Shown here: one piece after another, positions 1 through 8,781 of the stretch
Layout: the number at the start of each line of letters is the position of its first letter
How positions within the stretch are numbered: the first letter of the stretch is position 1
From: an uncultured Luteitalea sp.
GTDB lineage: Bacteria > Acidobacteriota > Vicinamibacteria > Vicinamibacterales > Vicinamibacteraceae
DNA: 64,000 nucleotides
NCBI GenBank assembly: GCA_934541105.1
Contig: CAKTDA010000001.1
Location: 682,001-746,000, forward strand
Direction of reading: 5' to 3'
The notes under the pieces: model-generated
What the model saw: the letters and a program-made list of their open reading frames with translations, nothing else
Told to the model about the DNA's origin: nothing
The model's database searches: none
Position numbers and translations under genes: made by a program

Positions 1-1553
1 CCGTCGGCATCGATGCTGACGATGGCCTGCTCGATGTCGATCCGGTCGCCCTCGAGGCCGTCCACGAGCGGACCGCCGGCGGTCTCGGCAACCACGGCGT
101 ACCGCATCCGTCCATCGCGCTCCCCGAGCGCGATCACCTGCACGAACATCGGCAGCGCGTCGGTCGGCATGGGGCCGCCGAGCAGCGTCCGCATCGCGGG
201 CGAGAGCCGCGACGGCACATCCAGCGTGGGTTCCACGAGGCCGGGGGGCGCCATGTAGCCCTTGCGCGCGTAGACCGTCACACCCGGACGCGTGACTCGC
301 ACCTCGACCGGCCGCATGGCCGTACCCTTCACTTCGCGGTCGGGCTCGTAGCCGATGACGTAGTAGTCGCTCGCGTCACGCAACAGGCGTTCGACACCCA
401 GCCCGGCGTCGTTGCCGTCGATCAGCGACACACCGCCGGTCAGCGCGGCGAGGTCGCGCAACTGGGTGCGCGACTGCATGAACTGCGTCAACACGCCCGA
501 CAGATCCTCGTGCGCGATCTCGCGGCCACCGAAGCCCCGCGTGTTGCGGTCGCTTGCCGGCTCGACGGCTCGAGTGAAACCTTCGATCAGCCTGTCGGTC
601 GGGATGTCGAGCCCCGCCGGGTTCAGCGGGTAGACGGCAAGATCGGCGACGCTGGCGGCCGCAATGGCATCCACGAGCGAGCCCTGTGTGTCGGCACCCA
701 CCGTCCCCGACATCGTGATGGCCCCGCCGACCGAGGACCCCTCGGTGAGGAACAACAGCGACTTCCGTCGCCCGCCGACGTCGCGGACGGCGTACGCAAT
801 CCGCCCGATCGCCTGGTAGGCGTCCTCGAGACGCATGGCCCGCTGCTGCTCCGACGCAGCAAGGCCAGGCGACCCGACACCCTGCAGCAGTGGGTTCGAG
901 AACGTCTGTGGCGTCTGCCGCATCTCGAGCGTCGGATCGGGCAGGCGCAGGCCGCCGAACGACTCGATGATGTCCAGCGCGCGCCGCCGATCGCGCATGA
1001 AGCCGCCGGTGGAGACGTTCGAACTCGTGAGCCCCACGTAGAGGAGATCCGAGGGCGCGAGCCTCGCGACGAGGTGCCGCGCGATCTGGCGCGTGCGTTC
1101 GGTGCGCCGCGCATCGATGTGGAGGTCGTCGATGAGCAGCGCGATGACGCGCGACGACGAACTCCAGGCGTTGGTCAGGAGCGCGGCCTGCGCGTTGGGA
1201 TCGCCCGGCGAGTCGACCGTGTCGAGCGGTATGGCGCCGCCGTGATACGTGTACGCCGAGAAGGACAGGATGTCCTGGCGCCGCCCGCCGTCGTAGATCT
1301 CCACCTCGTGCGCCTCGAGATTGCGCACCGGCTCACCGGAGGCGTCCACGACGAGGGCACTCACCTCGACACGCGTGACCTTCAGCCGGAACGTCGGCCG
1401 GAGATCGGACGAGACGTTGGTGTCGAGCGGCAGCGTGGGCACGCCGCGCATTTGCGGCTGGTTGTGCCGGCCGCTCATGATCTGGGCAGGCGCAGCGGCC
1501 GCCCCGAGGGCAACCGCCGCGACGACGAGGGACGAGACGACACGCATGCGCAT
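1..1553 (-). CDS. VWFA-related domain protein, secreted (3' end outside window)
   Basis: The reading frame starts at ATG 1553 (MRMRVVSS), about 9 nt after a GAGG Shine-Dalgarno, and runs off the left edge, so the C-terminus is missing. An N-terminal signal peptide of about 23 residues ends in APAQ. The next 300 residues look like the acidobacterial VWFA-related family: a domain with EVSALVVDASGEPVRNL, then a von Willebrand A-like core with VIALLIDDLHID in the metal-site region, SLLFLTEGSSVGG, and a late DYYVIGYEP strand. The biochemical role of this family is unknown; members are abundant, exported and often multicopy in Acidobacteria. A CATAAT -10-like hexamer lies at 1588-1593. The upstream minus-strand oxidoreductase ends 46 bp away, so co-transcription is also possible. 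Confidence 0.82.
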   Translation of the reverse strand, partial: MRMRVVSSLVVAAVALGAAAAPAQIMSGRHNQPQMRGVPTLPLDTNVSSDLRPTFRLKVTRVEVSALVVDASGEPVRNLEAHEVEIYDGGRRQDILSFSAYTYHGGAIPLDTVDSPGDPNAQAALLTNAWSSSSRVIALLIDDLHIDARRTERTRQIARHLVARLAPSDLLYVGLTSSNVSTGGFMRDRRRALDIIESFGGLRLPDPTLEMRQTPQTFSNPLLQGVGSPGLAASEQQRAMRLEDAYQAIGRIAYAVRDVGGRRKSLLFLTEGSSVGGAITMSGTVGADTQGSLVDAIAAASVADLAVYPLNPAGLDIPTDRLIEGFTRAVEPASDRNTRGFGGREIAHEDLSGVLTQFMQSRTQLRDLAALTGGVSLIDGNDAGLGVERLLRDASDYYVIGYEPDREVKGTAMRPVEVRVTRPGVTVYARKGYMAPPGLVEPTLDVPSRLSPAMRTLLGGPMPTDALPMFVQVIALGERDGRMRYAVVAETAGGPLVDGLEGDRIDIEQAIVSIDAD

Positions 1554-1599
1554 GGCTGGCCTCGCAGACGAACGGGCTGAAGCCGCCATTATGCCCTGA

Positions 1600-3006
1600 T
1601 CAGCTCTCCCTGGGCGGATACTCCGGGCGGTCGGCGGGGCGCGCCAGCACACGCCGCGTCTTCGGGTCGAACCCGAGCGCGCGGCCCTCGCGATAGGACT
1701 GCACACCCAACTGGATCGCCACCGTCACCTGATAACCCTTCATCACGTCGTAGATCGGCGCTTTCCGGCTGCGCATGCTGTTCAGCCAGTTGTCCACGAG
1801 ATCCTCGGCCGGTTCGTCGGTCGTGATCTCCACCTCGGACAGTCCGCCGTTGGCTTCCTTGAACTGCTCGAGGAACGGGCGTTCGGCCCGGACCACGCCT
1901 CGCATGGCCGCGCCGCCGCGCGACGGCTGCTGTCCCGGCTCCCTGGGGACGGGTACCACCTGCAGGGTGCCCCAGTTGCCGTGCACCGTGATCGGCGCCG
2001 AGTCGGCGTTGGCCATGCACGAGACCATGTTGAAGCAGTACTCGCCGGGATATTCGACGGTGGTCATGTAGGTGTCGGGCACTTCGCGGTTCTTCTGGAC
2101 GTAGATGCCGCCCGCGCCCACGGCACGCGTCGGGAAGTCGAAGCCGACGATGGTGTTGAGCGCGCCGAGGCGGTGGAACAGCAGGTCGGTCGCGTTGCCG
2201 CCGGAGTACTCCCAGAACTTGCGCCAGCGAAAGTACCGCTCCGCACTGTACGGGCGCTTCCGCGCGCCGCCGAGCCATGCCTTCCAGTCGAGATTCTCGG
2301 GCGTCACCGCCGCATCGGGCCACGCCTCGCCGCCGATGCCGGGGATCGGGTAGTCCCACATGCCCTCGGCGGTGTTGCGGTTGTAGCTGATGAATCCCCA
2401 GACGACCTTGCCCATCTTCCCGGCCGCGATGTAGTCGTGCAGCTTCCAGTGCAGCGGCGTGTTCACGCCCGATCCGCCGACCTGCAGCACACGACCTGTC
2501 TGACCCACGAGGCCATTCAGCTTCTCGGCCTCGTCGATCGTGTACGTCATCGGCTTCTCGAGGTACACGTCCTTGCCGGCCAGCAGCGCCGCACTCGCGA
2601 TCGGGTAGTGCAGGTGGTCGGGCACGACGATTGCGACGCCGTCGATGTCGGGCCTGGCGAGCAGGGCCTGATAGTCGCGACCGGCCCGCTCCGCCCCGGC
2701 CTTTGCCTTCGCATTGTCGACGCGCGGCTGCCAGACGTCGCACACCTCCACGAGGTCGATGTCGTGCTGGCGGTCGCGGCGCGGGAGGAAGCCGCGGCGC
2801 AGCAACACCTCGAACTGCATGCCGCAGCCGATGAAGCCGAGCCGGATGCGGTCGTTGGCGCCGAGCACGCGGCCGGCCGATCGCGCCGTCTGCGGCAGGG
2901 CCGCGACCTCGCGTGCCGACTGGACGAGGGTCGCACCGGCAACGGTACCGGCAGCCTGATGGAGGAATTGACGACGGGTGGAGGTGCCACGGGACTTGCT
3001 GTTCAC
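1600..3006 (-). CDS. Gfo/Idh/MocA family oxidoreductase, Tat-exported
   Basis: The start is GTG 3006, 7 nt after GAGGAG; upstream codons in the same frame have no ribosome site. The protein has 468 residues. The N-terminus carries a twin-arginine signal (STRRQFLHQAAGTVAGA). The Rossmann fold begins at IRLGFIGCGMQ and the family's lysine motif reads KDVYLEKPMTYT. The C-terminal alpha/beta domain contains WKAWLGGARKRPYSAERYFRWRKFW in two parts, as in the exported dehydrogenase group common in Acidobacteria and Planctomycetes. These enzymes oxidise or reduce sugars or their derivatives with NAD(P); the substrate cannot be read from the sequence. How the cofactor is held after Tat export is known for related proteins such as GFOR but is inferred here. 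Confidence 0.88.
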   Translation of the reverse strand: MNSKSRGTSTRRQFLHQAAGTVAGATLVQSAREVAALPQTARSAGRVLGANDRIRLGFIGCGMQFEVLLRRGFLPRRDRQHDIDLVEVCDVWQPRVDNAKAKAGAERAGRDYQALLARPDIDGVAIVVPDHLHYPIASAALLAGKDVYLEKPMTYTIDEAEKLNGLVGQTGRVLQVGGSGVNTPLHWKLHDYIAAGKMGKVVWGFISYNRNTAEGMWDYPIPGIGGEAWPDAAVTPENLDWKAWLGGARKRPYSAERYFRWRKFWEYSGGNATDLLFHRLGALNTIVGFDFPTRAVGAGGIYVQKNREVPDTYMTTVEYPGEYCFNMVSCMANADSAPITVHGNWGTLQVVPVPREPGQQPSRGGAAMRGVVRAERPFLEQFKEANGGLSEVEITTDEPAEDLVDNWLNSMRSRKAPIYDVMKGYQVTVAIQLGVQSYREGRALGFDPKTRRVLARPADRPEYPPRES

Positions 3007-3113
3007 GCCTCTGCTCCTCGCGGCGCGGGAGGATTCGAGCGGCGCCGCAGCAATCGGATGAGTCGTACTGTACCGGAACCGGTCCGGCTGGGACAGGTGG
3101 CGTGAACGTCGAG

Positions 3114-3140
3114 CTCCCGCTCCCCGCTCCCCGCTCCCCG
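3114..3140. repeat. Short tandem repeat of CTCCCCG
   Basis: About four units (the first is CTCCCG, then three CTCCCCG) lie in the 164-bp divergent intergenic region between the Gfo/Idh gene and the CxxCH propeller gene. A TAGCAT hexamer follows at 3144-3149 and could be a -10 box for the plus-strand gene. Confidence 0.6.
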
Positions 3141-3170
3141 GTGTAGCATGCCCCCAATCCAAGGAGCCGC

Positions 3171-5336
3171 ATGCGCACGCGACCGACATTCACGCTGCTC
3201 ACCGGGGCTTGCTTCGCCCTGCTCGCGATGTCCGCCATCGGCAGCCGCGCCTGGCAGGGACCGGCCGCAGAGATCCCGATGGATGCCGACGACATCGCGG
3301 GCGTCGTCACCGGACCGAAGGGACCAGAGGCCGGCGTCTGGGTGATTGCCGAGACCACGGATCTCCCCACGAAGTTCGTCCGCATCGTCGTCACCGACGA
3401 CCGGGGGCGCTACCTGATCCCAGACCTGCCGAAGGCGAGCTACTCCGTGTGGGTGCGCGGCTACGGGCTCGTGGACTCGCCCAAGACGACGAGCGCGCCG
3501 GGGAACCGGGTCGCGCTGCAGGCCGTGACGGCCCCGGATGCGAAGGCTGCCGCTTACTACTATCCGTCGGGCTACTGGTTCTCGCTGCTGAAGGTCCCGG
3601 GCAAGGCGGAGTTCCCCGGCACCGGGCCCCAGGGCAACGGCATCGAGCCGACAATTGCGACGCAGGACCAGTACCTGCGCATCCTGAAGAACGGCACGTG
3701 CACGGCCTGCCACGGTCTCGGCACGATCGGCACCCGCGAGATCCCGAAGGAACTCGGTACGTTCCATTCGTCGGTCGATGCGTGGCAGCGGCGGCTCGCG
3801 TCCGGGCAGGCCGGCGGGTCGATGGTCGGCACCGTGAACCAGGTCGGCATGCGCATGCTGAAGGAGTTTGCCGACTGGACCGACAGGATCAAGGCCGGCG
3901 AGGTGCCGCCGGCCCCGCCTCGCCCACAGGGGCTCGAACGTCACGTCGTGATCACGCAGTGGGACTGGGCCGACCCGAAGCACTACCTGCACGACGAGGT
4001 ATCGACCGACCGCCGCACGCCGACGGTGAATGCCAACGGGCCGATCTACGGCGCGCTGGAGTTGAGCGCCGACTACGTGCCGGTGCTCGACCCGACGACA
4101 CATACCGCCAGCCGGATCCCCCTCGACGTGCGCGACCCGGCAACGCCGGCGACGTCGCCCGACATGCCGGCGCCCTCGCCCTACTGGGGCAGCGAGGTCA
4201 TCTGGACGAGCAGGAACAACGTCCACAATCCGATGATCGACCACAAGGGACGCCTGTGGCTGACGTCCGCGGTGCGGCCGTTCGACAACCCGGACTGGTG
4301 CAGGGAAGGCTCGACGCATCCCTCGGCGAAGCTCTATCCGCTCACGCGGTCCTCGCGCCATCTCCAGATGTACGACCCGAAGACGAAGAAGCTCACGCAC
4401 ATCGGCACGTGCTTCGGGACGCACCACCTGACGTTCGCGGAAGACGCCAACAACACGTTGTGGACCAGCGGCGGCGGACAGGTCGTCGGCTGGCTGAACA
4501 CGAAGCTGTTCGAGGAGACGGGCGACGAGGCCCGGTCGCAGGGGTGGACCGCCCTGATCATGGACACCAACGGCAACGGCCGGCGCGACGCGTACGTCGA
4601 GCCGAACGACCCCGTCGATCCGGCGAAGGACAAGCGCTACAACGGCGCGTTCTACTCGGTGCAGCCTGCGCCGGACGGATCGGTCTGGGGCTCGGTGCTC
4701 GGCTATCCCGGCGCCGCGGTTCGCCTCGTGCCCGGCAGCAATCCGCCGGAAACCACGCTCGTCGAGGTGTACGAGGCGCCGTTCCGGCACCCCGACCCGG
4801 CCAGGCGGGGCTTCTCGCCGCGTGGCATGGACGTGGATCGCAACGGCGTCGTGTGGGCCGCGTTCGCAAGCGGGCACATGGCGAGCTTCGACCGACGCAA
4901 GTGCACGGGGCCGCTGAACGGACCGAAGGCCACGGGCCAGCACTGTCCCGAGGGCTGGACGCTTTACGCGGAGCCCGTCCCGCAGATGCAGGGCGTCACC
5001 GATCCCGGTAGTGCGGAAGCGAGCTATTACACGTGGGTCGACTGGTTCGACACGCTGGGCATCGGCAGCACCAACACGCCGATCAACACCGGCAACGCAT
5101 CCGAAGGCCTGCTTGTGTTGAAGGACGGCAAGTGGGTCGTGCTGCGCGTGCCCTACCCGCTCGGCTACTACACCAAGTGGATGGACGGCCGCATCGACGA
5201 CCCGAAGGGCGGCTGGAAGGGACGCGGGTTGTGGTCCACGGTCAGCACGCGCGCGCCGTTCCACATGGAAGGCGGCAAGGGCACCACGAGCAAGGTCGTG
5301 CGCTTCCAGATACGGCCCGACCCGCTCGCGAAGTAG
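3171..5336 (+). CDS. Secreted protein with carboxypeptidase-regulatory domain, CxxCH motif and beta-propeller
   Basis: The start ATG 3171 follows AGGAG with 4-nt spacing. The 721-residue product begins with a signal peptide of about 29 residues. Residues 40-110 form a carboxypeptidase-regulatory/Ig-like module (DIAGVVTGPKG, DDRGRYLIPDLPK). A single CTACH at residues 177-181 is a c-type haem-binding motif. The remaining 450 residues look like a lyase-type or streptogramin-lyase-like propeller (MIDHKGRLWLTS, DANNTLWTSGGG, DRNGVVWAAFASGHM). A periplasmic redox role, perhaps in alcohol or sugar oxidation, is plausible, but no enzyme motif settles it. It diverges from the oxidoreductase on its left. 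If haem is attached, its sixth ligand is not obvious. Confidence 0.75.
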   Translation: MRTRPTFTLLTGACFALLAMSAIGSRAWQGPAAEIPMDADDIAGVVTGPKGPEAGVWVIAETTDLPTKFVRIVVTDDRGRYLIPDLPKASYSVWVRGYGLVDSPKTTSAPGNRVALQAVTAPDAKAAAYYYPSGYWFSLLKVPGKAEFPGTGPQGNGIEPTIATQDQYLRILKNGTCTACHGLGTIGTREIPKELGTFHSSVDAWQRRLASGQAGGSMVGTVNQVGMRMLKEFADWTDRIKAGEVPPAPPRPQGLERHVVITQWDWADPKHYLHDEVSTDRRTPTVNANGPIYGALELSADYVPVLDPTTHTASRIPLDVRDPATPATSPDMPAPSPYWGSEVIWTSRNNVHNPMIDHKGRLWLTSAVRPFDNPDWCREGSTHPSAKLYPLTRSSRHLQMYDPKTKKLTHIGTCFGTHHLTFAEDANNTLWTSGGGQVVGWLNTKLFEETGDEARSQGWTALIMDTNGNGRRDAYVEPNDPVDPAKDKRYNGAFYSVQPAPDGSVWGSVLGYPGAAVRLVPGSNPPETTLVEVYEAPFRHPDPARRGFSPRGMDVDRNGVVWAAFASGHMASFDRRKCTGPLNGPKATGQHCPEGWTLYAEPVPQMQGVTDPGSAEASYYTWVDWFDTLGIGSTNTPINTGNASEGLLVLKDGKWVVLRVPYPLGYYTKWMDGRIDDPKGGWKGRGLWSTVSTRAPFHMEGGKGTTSKVVRFQIRPDPLAK

Positions 5337-5341
5337 GGGGC

Positions 5342-5376
5342 CGCGATGGCCACACCGTCAGCGTGTGACCATCGCG
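5342..5376. terminator. Bidirectional stem-loop between convergent genes
   Basis: 14-nt arms (CGCGATGGCCACAC / GTGTGACCATCGCG) pair with one mismatch around a 7-nt loop, between the stops at 5336 and 5390. On the minus strand the mismatch becomes a G-U pair. There is no U-tract. Confidence 0.65.
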
Positions 5377-5389
5377 TCCATCGTCCTCG

Positions 5390-6802
5390 TCACCACCCGA
5401 TGTCGCGCAGCAGCGGCAGCGTGAGATCGATCGGGTTCTTCACGCGGCTCGTCAACTCGCTGGTGATGTTGGGTTCCATCAGCACGCTCGGCGTCAGCGA
5501 CGTATCGAAGTGCGAGACGGACGACCCGCCCTGGAACGGGTTCGGCGCGAACAGGCGCGCGAAGCCGTTCGTGGTGCCGGTGCGCGTGCGCGGGTCCTCG
5601 AACGTGCCCACCACGATCGGCGCAGCCGCCCGCAGCGTTGCACCATACGCCTGCGTCGTGCTCAGGACCGGGATGGTCACGGAGGGATCCACGCCGCCGA
5701 CCGCGAACGCGCCCGGCGCGTTGTTGGCCACGACGAGTCCCACCGCGCCCGCGGCCTGCGCCACCAGGGCCTTCTGCACGAAGGTGCAGCTGCCGCGGTC
5801 CACGAGCACGATGGCGCCTGCAACCTGGCTTGCCGCCGGGTAGGGCTCACATCCGTCCAGCAGGCTCACACCCCCGCCATCGGCGGGCGCCACGAGCACG
5901 TTGCCGAACTTCCGCGGCAGCGGCGCACCGAGCGTCGAGCGCAGGACCTCGCCATTCGGGATGCCGTCGCCGCGCAGCGACAACTGGAAGTCGAGCACCG
6001 ACGGGATGACGTTTGTGACCTGCTTGCCGGCCCAGACGAGGTTGCCGGTGTTCCGCGCCGACACGGCCCGTTCGATGTCGGTCATGTCGATCCAGCGCTT
6101 GCCGGTCGTCACGTCCAGCATGCGCCGCTCCCAGACCGACGGAAACCTGCCGCCCGCGTCGCTTCCGGCGCGCAGACCCGTACTGGCATTCGTCGGGCCG
6201 ACCGTAACGCCAAGCCCGTGCCCGAACTCGTGCATCACCACCGCGAGCAGGTCGATGCGGTTGCCCGGTTGCTCGTTGTCAAGACCGTAGTACCAGCCGT
6301 TGCCGGTGAGGCAACCCGGCTTGCCGAGTTCGCTGTTGAAGAGCGTGAAGATCTCGAAGGGCTCCTCGGGGAGAACCGCTTCGGTGATCTCCTGCCGCGT
6401 GATCTTCTCGGCAAGCGCCACCGGATAGAACGTCCCCGGCTCGAGCGGCTTGCCGCCCTGCTGCAGGGCCGGCACGTCGCGGATCGAGAAGTACGGCGCG
6501 GCAGCCCCGAGCACGCCGGACGTTTCGTTGCAGCCGAGCGGCGTGAAGAACGCGAGCACCGAGATCACCCGCTTGCTCTGGAGGTTGCCGGCCCAGCGGT
6601 TGGCTGCCGTCTGGAAGACGTTCAGCGCCTGCTGGCCGACCGTCGTCCCCGGGTTGCCGCCGACCGGCGCGGCCGGCGTCGGGTCGTTGAAGCCGACTCC
6701 CGGGGGATCGCCGTTGATCACGATGATGCGGGCCGACTGCGCGGCGGCCGGGGCGGCCAGCAGCATGAGGGCGAGCGTCGCAGCTGACAGCCTAGCGATC
6801 AC
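5390..6802 (-). CDS. Secreted zinc metallopeptidase-like protein with PA domain
   Basis: GTG 6802 is chosen over the in-frame ATG 6820 because GGGAGG lies 5-6 nt upstream and it leaves a clean signal peptide (IARLSAATLALMLLAAPAAA). The product has about 470 residues. HEFGHGLGV at residues 191-199 is an HExxH-type zinc site with the extended metzincin-like histidine replaced by Leu-Gly-Val spacing, so the full ligand set is unclear. Residues 285-390 form a protease-associated (PA) domain (GAIVLVDRGSCTFVQKA, AGAVGLVVANN). Proteolysis outside the cytoplasm is likely; the substrate is unknown. The start overlaps the preceding small secreted-protein gene by 11 nt, so the two are probably translated from one mRNA. 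Confidence 0.8.
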   Translation of the reverse strand: MIARLSAATLALMLLAAPAAAQSARIIVINGDPPGVGFNDPTPAAPVGGNPGTTVGQQALNVFQTAANRWAGNLQSKRVISVLAFFTPLGCNETSGVLGAAAPYFSIRDVPALQQGGKPLEPGTFYPVALAEKITRQEITEAVLPEEPFEIFTLFNSELGKPGCLTGNGWYYGLDNEQPGNRIDLLAVVMHEFGHGLGVTVGPTNASTGLRAGSDAGGRFPSVWERRMLDVTTGKRWIDMTDIERAVSARNTGNLVWAGKQVTNVIPSVLDFQLSLRGDGIPNGEVLRSTLGAPLPRKFGNVLVAPADGGGVSLLDGCEPYPAASQVAGAIVLVDRGSCTFVQKALVAQAAGAVGLVVANNAPGAFAVGGVDPSVTIPVLSTTQAYGATLRAAAPIVVGTFEDPRTRTGTTNGFARLFAPNPFQGGSSVSHFDTSLTPSVLMEPNITSELTSRVKNPIDLTLPLLRDIGW

Positions 6803-7259
6803 GGTGCCCTCCCGTCCCATCGTGACGGGTCACGACGCCGTCCTTGCCCACCGTGGCGACCGAGAGTGACACGCCCGATGCGTCGGTCTTCAGCGCGTAC
6901 CCGCCCATCGGCAGCGCGATCTCCTGCGCCGAGCCGGTGCCGGCCGGCACGGCCAGAGCCGCGGCCTCCACGGCCGTCGGCGCGCGGAACGCCTGCTCGG
7001 CGCTGTCGCGCACGGCACGCTGCGCCAGGAGGTCCGCACGTGCGCGGGCGGCAGCAAGGACAGCGGGCGCCGTTGCCTGCGCCAGTGCCGCGCGTTCCTC
7101 CGTCGTCAGCGCGGGCACCGGGACGTTGGCCGTCGTCCTGACGGTGTCGGTGAGGCGTGCCGGCGGCATCGTCGCAGGCACACGGGATTGCGTGGTCGTG
7201 GACTGCGCAGCAGAGACACAGACGACGCCGGCAGCGAGCAGCAAGATGGCCTTGCGCAT
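6792..7259 (-). CDS. Small secreted protein, unknown function
   Basis: ATG 7259 follows CGGAGGGACGGTCC, a strong ribosome site. The 155-residue product has a hydrophobic signal (RKAILLLAAGVVCVSA), then an alanine-rich, probably helical middle (ALTTEERAALAQATAPAVLAAARARADLLAQ in pieces), and a short beta-rich end (MGGYALKTDASGVSLSV). No family is recognised. It overlaps the metallopeptidase gene by 11 nt and precedes it in the same transcript, so it could be a propeptide-like partner, chaperone or substrate of that enzyme; this is only inference from position. Confidence 0.7.
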   Translation of the reverse strand: MRKAILLLAAGVVCVSAAQSTTTQSRVPATMPPARLTDTVRTTANVPVPALTTEERAALAQATAPAVLAAARARADLLAQRAVRDSAEQAFRAPTAVEAAALAVPAGTGSAQEIALPMGGYALKTDASGVSLSVATVGKDGVVTRHDGTGGHRDR

Positions 7260-7379
7260 TGGACCGTCCCTCCGGGAATGACACGCCGCAAGACGACGTG
7301 TTCGGTGACATCGAGGAACCCGGTATAGCGCAAATCGTTCCCCGGTGCCACCAGTTCATCCCGGCGGGCCAGCTTGCGT

Positions 7380-8711
7380 TCAGCCGACGTGCGCGCCGGC
7401 CAGTTCGCGCTCGACCCCGGAGGCCGTGTGATCGACCGGAAGCGCCGCCAACCGACGCAGCGCCTCGTGCAGGCGTGCCTGCTGCGCGAAGAGGTCGTGG
7501 TTCACCGGCTCGGTGCCCGCGGCCTGCGGCGCCTTCAGGTAGAAGGACAACCACTCCTGCACGCCCGAGGCGCCGGCACGATGCGCGAGGTCGAGCAGCA
7601 GGGCGAGGTCGAGCACGATCGGCGCGGCGAGGATCGAGTCGCGGCAGAGGAAGTCCACCTTGATCTGCATCGGATAGCCGAGCCACCCGAAGATGTCGAT
7701 GTTGTCCCAGCCTTCCTTGTTGTCGCCGCGCGGCGGGTAGTAGTTGATGCGGACGACGTGATCGACCGTGCCATACAGCTCGGGGTGCTCGTCGGGCCGC
7801 AGGATCGTGCCGAGCACGCCGAGCTTCGACACTTCCTTGGCCTTGAAGTTCTCCGGCGCGTCGAGCACCTCGCCGTCCCGGTTCCCCAGGATGTTCGTGG
7901 AATACCAGCCACGCAGACCCAGCATCCGTGACTTCAGCCCCGGCGCGAGCAGCGTCTTCATGAACGTCTGCCCCGTCTTGAAATCCTTGCCGGCAATGGG
8001 CACGCCGCGGCGCCGGGCCTCCTCGACCATGCAGGGCAGGTCCACCGTGAGGTTGGGCGCGCCGTTGGCAAACGGCACCCCGCACTGCAGCGCCGCCCAT
8101 GCGTAGATCTGGCTCGGCGCGATGTCCGGGTGATTGTCCTTCAGGCCCTGCACGAAGGCCTCGGCCGACGCATGGACGGCCGACGGCTCCTGCCAGGCCT
8201 CTGTCGATCCGCACCACACCATCACGAGGCGTTCGCACCCGTGCTGCGCACGGAAGGCGACGATGTCGTCCATGAGCGCCTGCATCTGCGCCCACAGCGA
8301 GGCGGCGGGCTTGACGCGCACGCCCTCGAGGCGCGACACCCACCGTCGGTCGAACACGGCCTCCATCGGGACTATCGCCTCGAGCTCCGCGGCAATCGGC
8401 GCGAGGTCCTTCTCCTCGAGCACGTTCGCGGTGCGCGCCGCTTCGAGGGCGTTGCGCGTGATCGGGTCCCAGCCACCGAAGACGATCGAGTCGAGGCCGG
8501 CAAGCGGCACGAGGTCGCGGATGCGAACCCGCCGGGCACCATCAGGCCCGTCCACGTCCACGTACGCGAGCTGCGTGAGCGATCCGACCGGCGCGGCGAG
8601 TCCCCGGCGGGCGGCGAGCACGCCGGCAATGAACGTCGAGGCGACGGCACCCATGCCGGGCAGGAGGATGCCGAGCGTGCCGGGGGCGGGAGCGATGCGT
8701 GAAGGCGTCAT
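7380..8711 (-). CDS. ino1: myo-Inositol-3-phosphate synthase
   Basis: The 443-residue protein converts glucose 6-phosphate to myo-inositol 3-phosphate with NAD+. The nucleotide-binding loop is at residues 15-30 (LLPGMGAVASTFIAG). GGWDP is at 79-83 and the catalytic lysine segment GKDFKTGQTFMKT is at 241-253. Length and motif order fit the prokaryotic Ino1 family. ATG 8711 has no Shine-Dalgarno, but TATCGT at 8720-8725 sits 8 nt upstream, suggesting a leaderless message; an in-frame start 27 nt further upstream is less likely. It diverges from a LysR regulator across 70 bp. Inositol could feed phospholipids or be a compatible solute. Confidence 0.93.
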   Translation of the reverse strand: MTPSRIAPAPGTLGILLPGMGAVASTFIAGVLAARRGLAAPVGSLTQLAYVDVDGPDGARRVRIRDLVPLAGLDSIVFGGWDPITRNALEAARTANVLEEKDLAPIAAELEAIVPMEAVFDRRWVSRLEGVRVKPAASLWAQMQALMDDIVAFRAQHGCERLVMVWCGSTEAWQEPSAVHASAEAFVQGLKDNHPDIAPSQIYAWAALQCGVPFANGAPNLTVDLPCMVEEARRRGVPIAGKDFKTGQTFMKTLLAPGLKSRMLGLRGWYSTNILGNRDGEVLDAPENFKAKEVSKLGVLGTILRPDEHPELYGTVDHVVRINYYPPRGDNKEGWDNIDIFGWLGYPMQIKVDFLCRDSILAAPIVLDLALLLDLAHRAGASGVQEWLSFYLKAPQAAGTEPVNHDLFAQQARLHEALRRLAALPVDHTASGVERELAGAHVG

Positions 8712-8781
8712 GGCGCCACACGATAAGCGCTGGTTCACGCCATGTCTCCATCGTGAAGCATCGCTGCACTATCATGCAGGA
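8712..8781. promoter_or_regulatory. ino1-lysR divergent promoter with two inverted repeats
   Basis: This 70-bp gap holds TTCACG (8734-8739) and CGTGAA (8752-8757), perfect 6-bp arms 12 bp apart, close to the T-N11-A geometry of LysR sites. A second repeat, CTGCA (8764-8768) / TGCAG (8775-8779), abuts the lysR start. Minus-strand TATCGT at 8720-8725 is a possible ino1 -10 box; plus-strand TATCAT at 8770-8775 may serve lysR. Autoregulation and ino1 control by the LysR protein are inferred from the arrangement. Confidence 0.5.

Noticed and set aside
510..1580. A 356-codon plus-strand frame
   Set aside because: Antisense to the VWFA gene, with Arg-rich composition; the minus-strand frame has a signal peptide and known motifs.
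3107..3140. Regulatory role of the CTCCCCG repeat
   Set aside because: It is simple-sequence; nothing shows that it binds a protein.
3003..5264. A 753-codon minus-strand frame
   Set aside because: Antisense to the CxxCH propeller gene; no motif, His/Arg-rich.
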